A stretch of 64,000 nt of DNA from a virus. Positions within the stretch are counted from its first letter, which is position 1; each line of letters starts with the position of its first letter. The translations under genes were made by a program, and so were the position numbers. The stretch is from the IMG/VR virus record IMGVR_UViG_3300042893_000474, positions 29,700 to 93,699 of that record; one strand, written 5' to 3'. A model generated the notes under the pieces. That model was not told the origin of the DNA. It was given only the letters and a program-made list of their open reading frames with translations, and made no database searches. Shown here in pieces: positions 45,091-53,186 of the stretch.

Positions 45091-46062
45091 CTATTGTCCA
45101 ATAATACGTACACCCTTGTTCTGATAGTCATGCATAGGATATTTCCACAAATCATTTTCTACGTGCCACTCATATCTTTCAATAGCTTGATGGAATCCTT
45201 CATACTGACGACCATTATGCTCACCTCCGTATTGACCTATCTCTAAGATGTCTTCAGACATTTCATAAATGAGAGGACTTCCAGGGTAGTCTTGATTCTC
45301 TACAATAAACCTAAAGGGATGTAGCACTTTACCTCCTAGTTGTTTTACCAACCCAGAAGCAATTACTCCATAAGTATAGAAAGCAGCTTGTATGTCATAC
45401 CTAAACTTCCAAAACATACTCATCCAATAGTGTGTTGGACTTGAGGTTGTCTTTAAGTCTATTGGGTATACAACTCCTGTTGCTTTGTCGACCACTACTA
45501 AGTCTAGTAGACCCTTACATTTATGCCCATTGTACTCAAATTCTACCACTACTTGTTTATGGACTTCGTATATTTCTGACCCATTAATCCATTCTGAGGT
45601 AAAGTCATTGTACTTAAGGCTTTCTACAATAGCGTCAATCTTTGCTTTTTGGCTAGTTGTAATTACACTTTTACCATTTGACTCTAGCAAAGCCTCATAG
45701 TAATACTTGCCTTCTTTCTCAAATCGCTCAAGTACTTTGTCTACTTTAATCTTAAAGCCTGACCTTTCATAAGCAATCTGTACTGCTTCACTACTATCTC
45801 TATTGATAAATAAGTTCCATACAAATACACCCATCATAGCTCCAGGCTTCTCTACGTCAGTTACGTAGAAAGCATCATAGAAAGCATCATGACTTTGTGT
45901 TAGAATAAGATCTACTCCGTCTCCAATAACGGTAGTTTCTTTTGGTTCGTCTGTGTCATCCTCATTGTTGTAGTTAATAAAGAGCTGCGGATGCGCTAAT
46001 AGCTTCTTTAATTTGCTCTGACTAAGAGCTGTACTACTTAAGTATTCTTCGTTTATTATCAT
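45091..46062 (-). CDS. RecB-like PD-(D/E)XK exonuclease
   Basis: About 323 residues from the ATG at 46062. The frame runs on to an upstream ATG at 46143, but that extension crosses a perfect inverted repeat and looks non-coding, so the shorter start (MIINEEYLSSTALSQSKLKKLL) is preferred. The nuclease core reads KGLLDLVVVDKATGVVYPIDLKTT, giving the Asp of GLLDL and the D-x-K of IDLKTT. DIQAAFYTYGV follows, the Q..xxY motif of RecB/AddB-type nucleases. PD-(D/E)XK exonucleases of this kind work in phage recombination and end processing and are part of the crAss-like replication gene set. Confidence 0.75.
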   Translation of the reverse strand: MIINEEYLSSTALSQSKLKKLLAHPQLFINYNNEDDTDEPKETTVIGDGVDLILTQSHDAFYDAFYVTDVEKPGAMMGVFVWNLFINRDSSEAVQIAYERSGFKIKVDKVLERFEKEGKYYYEALLESNGKSVITTSQKAKIDAIVESLKYNDFTSEWINGSEIYEVHKQVVVEFEYNGHKCKGLLDLVVVDKATGVVYPIDLKTTSSPTHYWMSMFWKFRYDIQAAFYTYGVIASGLVKQLGGKVLHPFRFIVENQDYPGSPLIYEMSEDILEIGQYGGEHNGRQYEGFHQAIERYEWHVENDLWKYPMHDYQNKGVRIIGQ

Positions 46063-46110
46063 ATCGTAGGTAAGTAATCTTAATGTTCCAGAAAAACCAT
46101 CCAATGTATA

Positions 46111-46133
46111 AAGTAAACAACTCCTGTTTACTT
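46111..46133. repeat. Perfect 9-bp inverted repeat upstream of the exonuclease gene
   Basis: AAGTAAACA (46111-46119), spacer ACTCC, TGTTTACTT (46125-46133). It lies between the terminator at 46166-46197 and the exonuclease ATG, with no T-run after it. An operator or a structured leader is more likely than a terminator. Confidence 0.6.
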
Positions 46134-46165
46134 GTTCTTGCAATAGTTAACATGGGAAGAAGATA

Positions 46166-46197
46166 GAAAAAAAGAAAGGGTGCATCTCTCTGCCCCC
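46166..46197 (-). terminator. Rho-independent terminator after the diphosphohydrolase gene
   Basis: On the - strand: GGGGGCA, loop GAGAGA, TGCACCC (6 of 7 pairs, one G-A mismatch), followed by TTTCTTTTTTTC. It lies 39 bases beyond the stop of the 123-aa gene and ends the replication operon. Confidence 0.7.
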
Positions 46198-46235
46198 ATT
46201 TACGTTTGTAGAAATTATTTGCCTCTAGTTGTAGT

Positions 46236-46607
46236 TTACCTATCATCATAATCTGGTTTCTCCCGTAAAATATACTCTAAAAACATTACGTTACACATAA
46301 CATGGCTAATATGTCGGCAGCCTGACTCAGCGTCTATATCCTCACCTTTAGCAAAGGCAAACAAATGCCTCATTAAACTCTCGGTAACTTTAGTTACTGG
46401 CATACCTTTCTTCCAGTTGTTTGGTGCATACTTAGCTGCGCCATACTCTAAAACTTTAACCATACCTTCTAGTGAGTCAAAGTCTACTAACGACCACTGC
46501 AACTTGTCTTGGTTGTATCTTAATGCTTGTTTGTCTCTATCTAGTAGAGCTCTCTCAAAATCGTCAACCTCGTTGGCAATTTCTTCTCTAATTGTTTTAT
46601 TTTCCAT
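46236..46607 (-). CDS. dATP/dGTP diphosphohydrolase-like protein (MazG-like helical)
   Basis: 123 residues. LRYNQDKLQWSLVDFDSLEG, then VLEYGAAKYAPNNWKKGM, LMRHLFAFAKGEDIDAESGCRHI and HVMCNVMFLEYIL match the phage family DUF5664, annotated as dATP/dGTP diphosphohydrolase. The R.....K...D, E.G..KY and H.......D..SG..H pattern provides the usual metal/nucleotide-binding Glu, Asp and His residues. Such enzymes would reshape the dNTP pool during phage DNA synthesis. It is the last gene of the - strand replication block before the terminator and follows the 145-aa gene by 5 bases. Confidence 0.7.
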   Translation of the reverse strand: MENKTIREEIANEVDDFERALLDRDKQALRYNQDKLQWSLVDFDSLEGMVKVLEYGAAKYAPNNWKKGMPVTKVTESLMRHLFAFAKGEDIDAESGCRHISHVMCNVMFLEYILREKPDYDDR

Positions 46608-46612
46608 ATTGG

Positions 46613-47050
46613 TTAAGGTTCTGGTATACGTGTACCTAGTACTTGATTTGCGAACTGAAGTACTTTACTAATAAATTTAGTCACATCTTCTTTAGTTGAC
46701 TTAGAAAACGACATAGGAAGTTTCACAAACTGCCCTGCCATTGCTACTTCTTCATAGAAGAATTTGTCTTTAAGGAACATTACAACTTCTTCCTTAGTTA
46801 GTTCTTCTCCTTGTAATTCTTCGAGTGAGTTTTTAATTACAGGTAATACTACTCCGTAAAAATATCTCAGCTGCTGAAGACTCTTCTTACCTTCTACCCT
46901 GACAAGATTTAACTCTACTTCTACTTCAGGTTGCCCGTTCATAATTTCAGTTAAGTATTGTTGTAGTATAGTAGGATCATCAGGTTTAAAATACCTATTG
47001 CCATCTAGTTTAATGGCTAATTTTCCTGGTATGTAAATTTTATTTATCAT
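46613..47050 (-). CDS. Hypothetical protein, possibly NinB-like
   Basis: 145 residues. The core GKKSLQQLRYFYGVVLPVIKNSL, then EELTKEEVVMFLKDKFFYEE and a basic C-terminus resemble phage proteins of the NinB/recombination-accessory style, in which a K(S/T)..Q.RY/W motif precedes helical segments. The similarity is weak and from memory. The gene overlaps the upstream 91-aa gene by 11 bases and sits among replication genes, so an accessory role in DNA metabolism is reasonable but unproven. Confidence 0.5.
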   Translation of the reverse strand: MINKIYIPGKLAIKLDGNRYFKPDDPTILQQYLTEIMNGQPEVEVELNLVRVEGKKSLQQLRYFYGVVLPVIKNSLEELQGEELTKEEVVMFLKDKFFYEEVAMAGQFVKLPMSFSKSTKEDVTKFISKVLQFANQVLGTRIPEP

Positions 47051-47315
47051 CGTCTTTCTTTTCTAGCTCTTCTAATAGTCTAAATGCTAACTCTTCCTCT
47101 GCTTCCAACTGATCTTTTAATTTATGTTTACCAAAAGCTAGGTCAATCTGTTTCATAAAATAAGAATTAGTACCCTTAGCATTACTTATTGCTTTGTACA
47201 AATCAGGATTGACATACTCCCTGATAAACTGATATTGGATATTAAGGGCCCGTGCTAACACATAGGCCCTTCTTATATCCTTTAAGATTTGTTGTTCAGA
47301 TGGTTTCTTGGTCAT
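47040..47315 (-). CDS. Small helical hypothetical protein
   Basis: 91 residues, helical and charged (ILKDIRRAYVLARALNIQYQFIREYV), ending in an acidic/Lys tail (LLEELEKKDDDK). The start overlaps the upstream gene's end by 20 bases and its end overlaps the downstream gene by 11 bases, consistent with a tightly packed operon. No family was recognised. Confidence 0.5.
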   Translation of the reverse strand: MTKKPSEQQILKDIRRAYVLARALNIQYQFIREYVNPDLYKAISNAKGTNSYFMKQIDLAFGKHKLKDQLEAEEELAFRLLEELEKKDDDK

Positions 47316-47979
47316 TACCAGTCTCTTCTACAGAGTCTTTATAGTCGTTGAAGTAAATTTTAAGTTCTTCCTTTTCTTCTTTAGTTAGTTTCCAATACTT
47401 ATTGCTAAACAGTTCAAGTACATCTTCAAACGTATTGTAGTAACCTTCTTGCACTTCATTAACTACTGAGTCCCAGTAACTCTCAGGGTTGTTCTTTTGT
47501 TCAAACTCCCGATAAGTCATGTGCTCTTCTCCTATGTTACCATCTTCGTCAATTACAAACTCTCCTGCAAAATCCATCCCTGACTCTTCGTAGTTACCTT
47601 CACAAGTTAACTTATATTTCTTACAGAGTTTAGCAAAGAAAGGTAACACAGGGCTCCAAGCGCTGTCACCTGAGATTATTATACCTGCTTGATCTCCAGT
47701 ATGACCTTCCTGTAACTCAAAGTAAGCCTCAAACCATTTAGAGCCATACTTATCATACACATCAAAATTAGTAGGAAATGAACCATCTGCACTTTGTTCA
47801 GGTTTGTTCATTAGAACTCTACTAAAGTTACCTGCCCATAGAGTAAATTCAGCACTATTATCACCACGACGGTAATTAGTCTCTGTCTCTAGGTCAATCT
47901 TTTTAACCTGTGCAAACAACTTCTTAATCTCATCTGGCTTACCTATAAAGTAACCGTAGTTGTAACAATGATTTGCCAT
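47296..47979 (-). CDS. YubB/DUF1281-like protein
   Basis: 227 residues. The start MANHCYNYGYFIGKPDEIKKL is followed by GSKWFEAYFELQ, GIIISGDSAWSPVLPFFAKLCKKYKL and YEESGMDFAGEFVIDEDG. This order (start of a Cys/Asn motif, GxKW, SAWSP...KLC.KY.L, Y.E.G.DFAG) is that of the YubB ferredoxin-like/DUF1281 family found on plasmids and in phages. Its function is not established. A one-base overlap (TAATG type) couples it to the 46-aa gene. Confidence 0.6.
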   Translation of the reverse strand: MANHCYNYGYFIGKPDEIKKLFAQVKKIDLETETNYRRGDNSAEFTLWAGNFSRVLMNKPEQSADGSFPTNFDVYDKYGSKWFEAYFELQEGHTGDQAGIIISGDSAWSPVLPFFAKLCKKYKLTCEGNYEESGMDFAGEFVIDEDGNIGEEHMTYREFEQKNNPESYWDSVVNEVQEGYYNTFEDVLELFSNKYWKLTKEEKEELKIYFNDYKDSVEETGNDQETI

Positions 47980-48119
47980 TATCTACCTGCCTCCCTTTCT
48001 TCAGCAATGAAGTTTCTTTCTTCGTCTCTCAGATGGTCAAATGCTGGGTCATCATTGTAGTCTACTTTTTGGGAAGAGTCGTCATCAAACTCGTCTTCCC
48101 AATCTTCAGGATCTCTCAT
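47979..48119 (-). CDS. Very small acidic protein (46 aa)
   Basis: The preferred start is the ATG at 48119 (MRDPEDWEDEFDDDSS), which overlaps the stop of the 185-aa gene as TAATG. A longer start at 48161 would overlap that gene by 43 bases. The product is very acidic, then Asn/Asp/Arg-rich (FDHLRDEERNFIAEEREAGR). There is no known family. Small acidic phage proteins sometimes mimic DNA or bind host enzymes, but nothing here shows that. Confidence 0.5.
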   Translation of the reverse strand: MRDPEDWEDEFDDDSSQKVDYNDDPAFDHLRDEERNFIAEEREAGR

Positions 48120-48676
48120 TATTCTGCTGCTAGTGCTATAAAGTGATAGAAACCAGGACATTCTTTGTCTGCTTTCTTATAAGTAATCTCAGAGACTAGT
48201 GTTTTACTACCTACTAACTGCTTAGAAATATGCACAGACGTAGCTTCTTTGGTTCTCTCAGTGTACTCACGAGCTTTCTTAATAGCATCAATCTGAAACT
48301 CGCTACTAGCAATAACATCTCCGTTGTATACTTTTACTTGGTAGACTGTCTTCCAGGTACGAGTTCCCTTTTGAGGTGTAGTAGCAACTTGAGTTTTAAT
48401 CTTGTTGGTATTAACTATTGGCTCACTGACACAAATACCTAGTGCAGGTCCCCACTTTTGTAACTTATTATTTTCGTAAAGATAATCTACATATTCATCC
48501 ATACTTTTACCTGATGCTCTAAACTCTTTAGTTACATCTACAATTCCGTTACTAGTGTTAATAGTTCCATTATACGGATCATTTCCGTGTTCGTAAGTGG
48601 CATCTTCTACTACATTGTTGTATGCCTCACGCATTGAGGCTCCTCTGCCTCTTACTTCAATTAAACTTGCTCCCAT
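48119..48676 (-). CDS. Conserved-style hypothetical protein (185 aa)
   Basis: 185 residues: MGASLIEVRGRGASMREAYN, DATYEHGNDPYNGTINTSNG, a helical middle and a basic beta C-terminus (WKTVYQVKVYNGDVIASSEF). The EHGxDPYNGTI segment is a feature I have seen in uncharacterised phage proteins. The leader in mRNA sense is AAAACTAACTAAAACAAAG before the ATG, one of the recurrent leader words. Its place right after the DNA polymerase gene suggests a replication-period role, but no function is supported. Confidence 0.5.
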   Translation of the reverse strand: MGASLIEVRGRGASMREAYNNVVEDATYEHGNDPYNGTINTSNGIVDVTKEFRASGKSMDEYVDYLYENNKLQKWGPALGICVSEPIVNTNKIKTQVATTPQKGTRTWKTVYQVKVYNGDVIASSEFQIDAIKKAREYTERTKEATSVHISKQLVGSKTLVSEITYKKADKECPGFYHFIALAAE

Positions 48677-48700
48677 AATTTTTCTTTGTTTTAGTTAGTT

Positions 48701-50707
48701 TTATTTTTTCCAATAAGGTGCTATGCAAGGGTCAGCTTTTAAAGGTACAGTTTTACAAAACTTAGTACCCGCTTTCTCCATAGCTATTTGTAGTGCTTTT
48801 GCACAATCTTCTGCCAATGACAGCGGACATTCAATTAAGTTCTCGTCGTGAATTGTGTTTACAAATTTCACTGTAAACAATAAGTTATTTGGAACCAGAT
48901 ACTCACTCCAGAACATCACACAAGATAACTTGGTAATTTCTGAGGATTCTCCTTGGATTGGATAGTTCAATGACATACGTTCAATCTCACCTTTTTTCAT
49001 TGAATAAGCTTGTACTACTTTCTTAAGCTCTCTAAAGGTAGGTGTATTGCTTGCCTTATGTTTCTTGTAACTCTTCCAAAAGGCATCGTTATCAATCTTA
49101 TCCTTTTGTTCCATGTACCATTCATAATTATCCACGTAGGACTTTTTACCTGTGACTTCTGAAATCAATACAAAGCCGTTCTTTAGTCCGAATTGTTTGG
49201 CTTTTTCAAAGTATGATTTTAATCCAGGAAAGGCTCTGAAGTAGGAATCATAGATATGCTGACCTTGAGTTAGACTTAACCCTAGTTGATCTGCAATACC
49301 TTTCCCACTACCGCCATAGTTGATAGCAAATCCTGCTACCTTAGCTGCTTGACGTTTATCTTTGTGCTCTTCCTTGATTGTATCAAGTGGCACATCGTCT
49401 AGCTCAGGGTACATCTTAGAGGCTACAAATGAATGCATATCTCCAAGATTCTTCCTGTAGAACAATAATAAGTTTTCGTCAAGACACTTGTTTACTAGAA
49501 CAATTTGTTCTTGACCAGTGTAATCACAACCTATTAATGTATTTCCTTCTTCTGCTACAAAACAACCTCTAGTTTCTTTATCACTAGGAATGTTTTGAAA
49601 GTTAGGATAAGATTCTCCCGTAGCTTTGTTTCTTCCACCACTAGATAAGCGTCCTGTGTTCATCAACTGCTTATAACTTGTGTGTACTCTACCACTTACA
49701 GGATTAATTAATCTCAACCAGTTCTCACCATACGTACCGATATTCTTTTGACATTCTTTGTATCGGATGTATGTTTTTAAGATAGGAAATTGTTCTATTT
49801 GTTTAGAAAGGTGTCCTGCTTCTGTTGTCTTTTTAGCTACACCTTTTTCTATTATTTCAACATCTACACCCATCATTTCAAACAATTGAATGACTTGAGT
49901 TGCGCTGTTCCAGTTGATAGAAGTATGTAATCCAGGACTGAACAAATCACCTTGTCTGTCTATGAACTTATCATAGCCGTTTTCTATTAAGTAGGAATCT
50001 AATTCTCTTCTTAATTCTTCTGCCTCATTCTTTATTTTCCTTAAGCGGTCGAGCCATTTATTCACATCTAGCTTCATACCGCAGTACTCTATATAAGAAA
50101 GCACAATTACAAAACGATTATCTAGTTCTATAGATAACTCACAGTTCTTTTCTTTAATTAACTGCTCTTGGTTACTCTTAACAACATGTAGATGCTCTAC
50201 GTCCTTACCACTGTACTTAATGAATTCAGGAGTAAATTTACCTGTAATATTAAGTCGCTGAGTTTTGTCCATATACACCCCACAATATCTATCCACACAA
50301 TCTGCTAAAGAACACTTATGCTTATCTACTCCAAGGTAGATAGTCTTCTCTGCAATGAATGTATCGAATATTTTCTTAGGTACAATTCTGTTATGTATTA
50401 AGAATCTAATGTCAAACTTTAAGTTGTGACCAATTAGTTCTTTGTTTTCCAGAATCTCTTTAAATACTTGAATGTCTACTGTATTTGTATCAATTACAAA
50501 CTGATTCTCAGCATTACCCAATTGAATACATACAATACGATCTCTGTATGGGTCAAAACCCAAAGTTTCGATGTCAAATCCAAGTACTTCTTGAGTATTT
50601 AAATACTTAAGACATGTGTCTATACTACATGCTCTAATGCCTTCATAAGAAGATTCTTGCATCTCCTTTTGAAGTTCTGTGTCTGCTGATACAAAATACA
50701 ATCCCAT
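48701..50707 (-). CDS. Family A DNA polymerase with 3'-5' exonuclease domain
   Basis: 668 residues from the ATG at 50707; the frame also opens at a TTG at 50719, but the ATG lies 2 bases after the upstream stop and is preferred. The exonuclease motif GFDIETLGFDP (D45, E47) and IGHNLKFDIRFLI are in the first 110 residues. The polymerase core has motif A LIGCDYTGQEQIVLV near residue 390, motif B RQAAKVAGFAINYGGSGKGI near 440, and motif C TIHDENLIE near 620. It should be the replicative polymerase. Motif A reads DYTGQE rather than the common DYSQIE. About 670 residues is a normal length for phage family A enzymes with proofreading. Confidence 0.9.
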   Translation of the reverse strand: MGLYFVSADTELQKEMQESSYEGIRACSIDTCLKYLNTQEVLGFDIETLGFDPYRDRIVCIQLGNAENQFVIDTNTVDIQVFKEILENKELIGHNLKFDIRFLIHNRIVPKKIFDTFIAEKTIYLGVDKHKCSLADCVDRYCGVYMDKTQRLNITGKFTPEFIKYSGKDVEHLHVVKSNQEQLIKEKNCELSIELDNRFVIVLSYIEYCGMKLDVNKWLDRLRKIKNEAEELRRELDSYLIENGYDKFIDRQGDLFSPGLHTSINWNSATQVIQLFEMMGVDVEIIEKGVAKKTTEAGHLSKQIEQFPILKTYIRYKECQKNIGTYGENWLRLINPVSGRVHTSYKQLMNTGRLSSGGRNKATGESYPNFQNIPSDKETRGCFVAEEGNTLIGCDYTGQEQIVLVNKCLDENLLLFYRKNLGDMHSFVASKMYPELDDVPLDTIKEEHKDKRQAAKVAGFAINYGGSGKGIADQLGLSLTQGQHIYDSYFRAFPGLKSYFEKAKQFGLKNGFVLISEVTGKKSYVDNYEWYMEQKDKIDNDAFWKSYKKHKASNTPTFRELKKVVQAYSMKKGEIERMSLNYPIQGESSEITKLSCVMFWSEYLVPNNLLFTVKFVNTIHDENLIECPLSLAEDCAKALQIAMEKAGTKFCKTVPLKADPCIAPYWKK

Positions 50708-50709
50708 TA

Positions 50710-51327
50710 CTAGTCCCAAACGTTAAGTGTCTTCCTCAATTCGCTTACTAAATCTTCATAAACAGTAATCAAATTCATCATCTCTTCACTAGTAAACTTT
50801 TTAACCTCTCGTGATGTACGTACCATTAATTCAGCTGTACCCTCACCATGTAGTTTATCTAAGTTTACTCCAAAAATGTATTGATTACCACTTAAGCCGA
50901 TGTTACATCCGTAGCATTGGGGCTTGCAATTTAATACATGAAATCGAGTTGAATAGAATCTTCTCGACTGAAAATGTCCACATTGTATCTCTCGCCAGTG
51001 TAAAACTTTCTCACAAGTAAAACATTTCGCACTGTGCTCATGTTTAATACCTGATAATCTGACATATACACTAAATATTCTGTCTAGTTTCTTGGTCAGT
51101 ACCCCGATAGACTCAGCTTTCTTTTTACGTGCTTTATCCTTACGCTCCTTAACTTTAACTATTTGTGATTTTTTCACACAAACGGCACATAACTTCTTCG
51201 TTTTGTTACTATATGGACGTTTTTTGCCACATTCTGTGCAAATTGTCTCAATAACAGCTTTGTCTTTATTTACAGGTTCTCCCTTAACTGGAATCTTTTT
51301 AGCCTGTGTTGGTTTTCTTGATAACAT
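50710..51327 (-). CDS. NinG/Rap-like recombination nuclease
   Basis: 205 residues. An N-terminal zinc ribbon (CTECGKKRPYSNKTKKLCAVC) and a second Cys pair (CFTCEKVLHWREIQCGHFQS) are followed by RRFYSTRFHVLNCKPQCYGCN. Together this is the NinG/Rap layout: CxxC, H...Q.GHF.SR, NC.PQC..CN. NinG proteins resolve branched recombination intermediates in lambdoid phages. The gene lies immediately upstream of the DNA polymerase, in the same operon, and downstream of the terminator at 51340-51388. Confidence 0.8.
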   Translation of the reverse strand: MLSRKPTQAKKIPVKGEPVNKDKAVIETICTECGKKRPYSNKTKKLCAVCVKKSQIVKVKERKDKARKKKAESIGVLTKKLDRIFSVYVRLSGIKHEHSAKCFTCEKVLHWREIQCGHFQSRRFYSTRFHVLNCKPQCYGCNIGLSGNQYIFGVNLDKLHGEGTAELMVRTSREVKKFTSEEMMNLITVYEDLVSELRKTLNVWD

Positions 51328-51339
51328 AATACAATATAC

Positions 51340-51388
51340 AAAGGAAAAGAATAACCCAAGCTTTCCTTAGGCTATTCTGTTTTCCTTT
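51340..51388 (-). terminator. Long terminator hairpin after the DUF932 gene
   Basis: The arms AAAGGAAAA (51340-51348) and TTTTCCTTT (51380-51388) match exactly; the inner pairs GAATA/TATTC, CC/GG and AAG/CTT extend the stem. It begins 12 bases after the stop of the DUF932 gene and separates it from the NinG gene. A T-rich segment follows on the - strand. Confidence 0.7.
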
Positions 51389-51399
51389 GTTATTAGACA

Positions 51400-52248
51400 T
51401 TAGATGTAAATCTCTACTGGTCTGCTGGTAACAAACTTGTTCTCAATCAAGTCAAAAGCACGCTGATTAATACGAGCACCTGAACCAAACATCAATGCCT
51501 TACGTTTAGCATCAATGTCTTTGTAAGTAGTCATGTGATTAGTGAAACGTGTAACTGCATTAAACAATCCGTAAGCTGACTCACCGTGTGCTGCATACTC
51601 TGTAGACATTGCTGCTTTTAAATCATTCAGACGATTAGTACTACGAGTAGACTCCAAGTGACCTCCGATAATCTCAAACAAGAAATCATCATCAATCTTT
51701 GCAGGTACTACTGTATTGCTCATCTGAATCATACGTTCAATTGTCTGCTCTTCTGCATTCATAGATTCACGCAAAGAGTTGATAATACCCCCTAACCTTT
51801 CTTTGTGGTTAGGTGTGTGTTTAACTGCTTCGCAATCTTTAAATGCTTGGAAGAATGTGTTCTGGCAAATAACAACTACATTAGTTGCACCAAAGCCAAT
51901 TTTAGTCAAGCCGTCATGTGCCGTAAGACCTGTCAAGTAACGCATGTTTTTAGAGCCACCGATAGTTACTTCAGGTAATTGAAACTGATAGTAAATCCTT
52001 TCGCCCATTCCTAGAGCACCGCCACGTACCGCAGGGATGTTTACAGCTCCCGCAGCATCCATTAGCATGTCCAGAACCTCGTGATTCTGGGTGATAGTGT
52101 ACTTGCCTCCAACTAGACCTAAACAACGGTCGTTGTCTGCTCTGAAAATTCCGTAGCCATTGGTTGTTTCTCCGTTAGGGCCAAACAAAGCTCTCTTTTC
52201 GACTGTCCAATCAGTTTTTGATGTGGTTAATAATTCTTGTGCATTCAT
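51400..52248 (-). CDS. DUF932-type phage/plasmid protein
   Basis: 282 residues. MNAQELLTTSKTDWTVEKRAL, then YGIFRADNDRCLGLVGGKYTITQNHEVLDMLMDAAG, GALGMGERIYYQFQLP and AHDGLTKIGFGATNVVVICQNTF match the DUF932 / phage-plasmid-like (TIGR03299) family. The family recurs on mobile elements and phages and has no established molecular function. It is followed by its own terminator, suggesting independent expression level from the NinG-polymerase genes. Confidence 0.8.
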   Translation of the reverse strand: MNAQELLTTSKTDWTVEKRALFGPNGETTNGYGIFRADNDRCLGLVGGKYTITQNHEVLDMLMDAAGAVNIPAVRGGALGMGERIYYQFQLPEVTIGGSKNMRYLTGLTAHDGLTKIGFGATNVVVICQNTFFQAFKDCEAVKHTPNHKERLGGIINSLRESMNAEEQTIERMIQMSNTVVPAKIDDDFLFEIIGGHLESTRSTNRLNDLKAAMSTEYAAHGESAYGLFNAVTRFTNHMTTYKDIDAKRKALMFGSGARINQRAFDLIENKFVTSRPVEIYI

Positions 52249-52251
52249 GTT

Positions 52252-52491
52252 TTAGTGTTTTAAGTTTCTTAGTGTTTTTAGTAATTCTTTGAGTTCATTT
52301 ACTCTTCCTGTAATCTCGCAATAATCGTACTCTGTTTTCTGGTCAGCATCTTGCAACTCATCTATACGATGAATAACAAAATCAATGATGTAGTTGCTTA
52401 CTTCTTTAGCAACTCTATCTTCTACCATGTTTACTAGTTGATCTAGTGTTTGTTGAAAATCTTCGGATGCGGTTAATTTCTTGTCTGTCAT
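52252..52491 (-). CDS. Small helical hypothetical protein
   Basis: 79 residues, helical (FQQTLDQLVNMVEDRVAKEVSNYIIDF, then VNELKELLKTLRNLKH). There is no motif beyond a likely coiled coil. It starts 4 bases into the end of the UDG gene (overlap) and is followed 3 bases later by the DUF932 gene, so it is part of that transcript. Confidence 0.5.
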   Translation of the reverse strand: MTDKKLTASEDFQQTLDQLVNMVEDRVAKEVSNYIIDFVIHRIDELQDADQKTEYDYCEITGRVNELKELLKTLRNLKH

Positions 52492-53186
52492 GTTTTAATC
52501 CAATTAATTGTGTTTAAGTTAGCTTTTTCTAGATGTTTGTTTACTTCAATAAAGTGGTTACAATTCCAAGGTCTGCCCTGATAGTTTGCCGCTACTGGAT
52601 GTTCTGACTCTAAGATAACATGATGATCAGCAATTTGTGTTTTAAAAGCTTGTGCATCTTTACCCCATAAACAGAAGATAATGTCAGTAGTGTGCTCATT
52701 AAGGGCTTTAATTACCTCTTTGGTCCACAGTTCCCATACTTTCATATGGCTTCCAGGTTTACCCTGCTCAACGGTTAACGCTGCGTTGAGCATAAGTATA
52801 CCCTGTTTTGCCCAATACTCAATATCTAAATCAACAGCAAAGGTTAGTTCGCTGTCGTAAAAGTCCTCTTTAATTCTGTCATAAATCTTTCTAAGACTTG
52901 GAGGAACATATTCTCGGTCACGAGGTGCAAATGATAGCCCACATGCCACAGGTTTGTTTTTGTAGAGTGTAGGATATGGATCCATACCTATCACTACTAC
53001 ACATACTTTACTTAAAGGAGTTAGTTGGAATGCCCTAAATATCTCTTTACTAGGGGGAAATACCTCTACTTCTTCTCGTTTAGTTTTAATGTGATTTGCT
53101 ACTTTACTAAAATGCTCAGATTCTATGTAGCTTCTTAGTCGCTTATACCAATCATCTGGTATATTTATTCGTTTAGTTAATTGCAT
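52488..53186 (-). CDS. ung: Uracil-DNA glycosylase (family 1-like, divergent)
   Basis: 232 residues. Motif 1 VVVIGMDPYPT contains the catalytic Asp (D69) at the place of GQDPYH, but Gln and His are replaced by Met and Pro. Motif 2 LNAALTVEQGKPGSHMKVWELW fits the LLLN..LTV..G...SH...W element. The third motif SEHPVAANYQG replaces the usual HPSPLS. UDG removes uracil from DNA. A UDG gene is a standard part of crAss-like replication regions. The altered motifs leave the exact specificity open. It overlaps the DnaA-like gene by 14 bases. Confidence 0.8.
   Translation of the reverse strand: MQLTKRINIPDDWYKRLRSYIESEHFSKVANHIKTKREEVEVFPPSKEIFRAFQLTPLSKVCVVVIGMDPYPTLYKNKPVACGLSFAPRDREYVPPSLRKIYDRIKEDFYDSELTFAVDLDIEYWAKQGILMLNAALTVEQGKPGSHMKVWELWTKEVIKALNEHTTDIIFCLWGKDAQAFKTQIADHHVILESEHPVAANYQGRPWNCNHFIEVNKHLEKANLNTINWIKT

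Noticed and set aside
46063-46143. N-terminal extension of the exonuclease to the ATG at 46143
   Set aside because: The extension crosses a perfect inverted repeat, and the ATG at 46062 gives a typical N-terminus.
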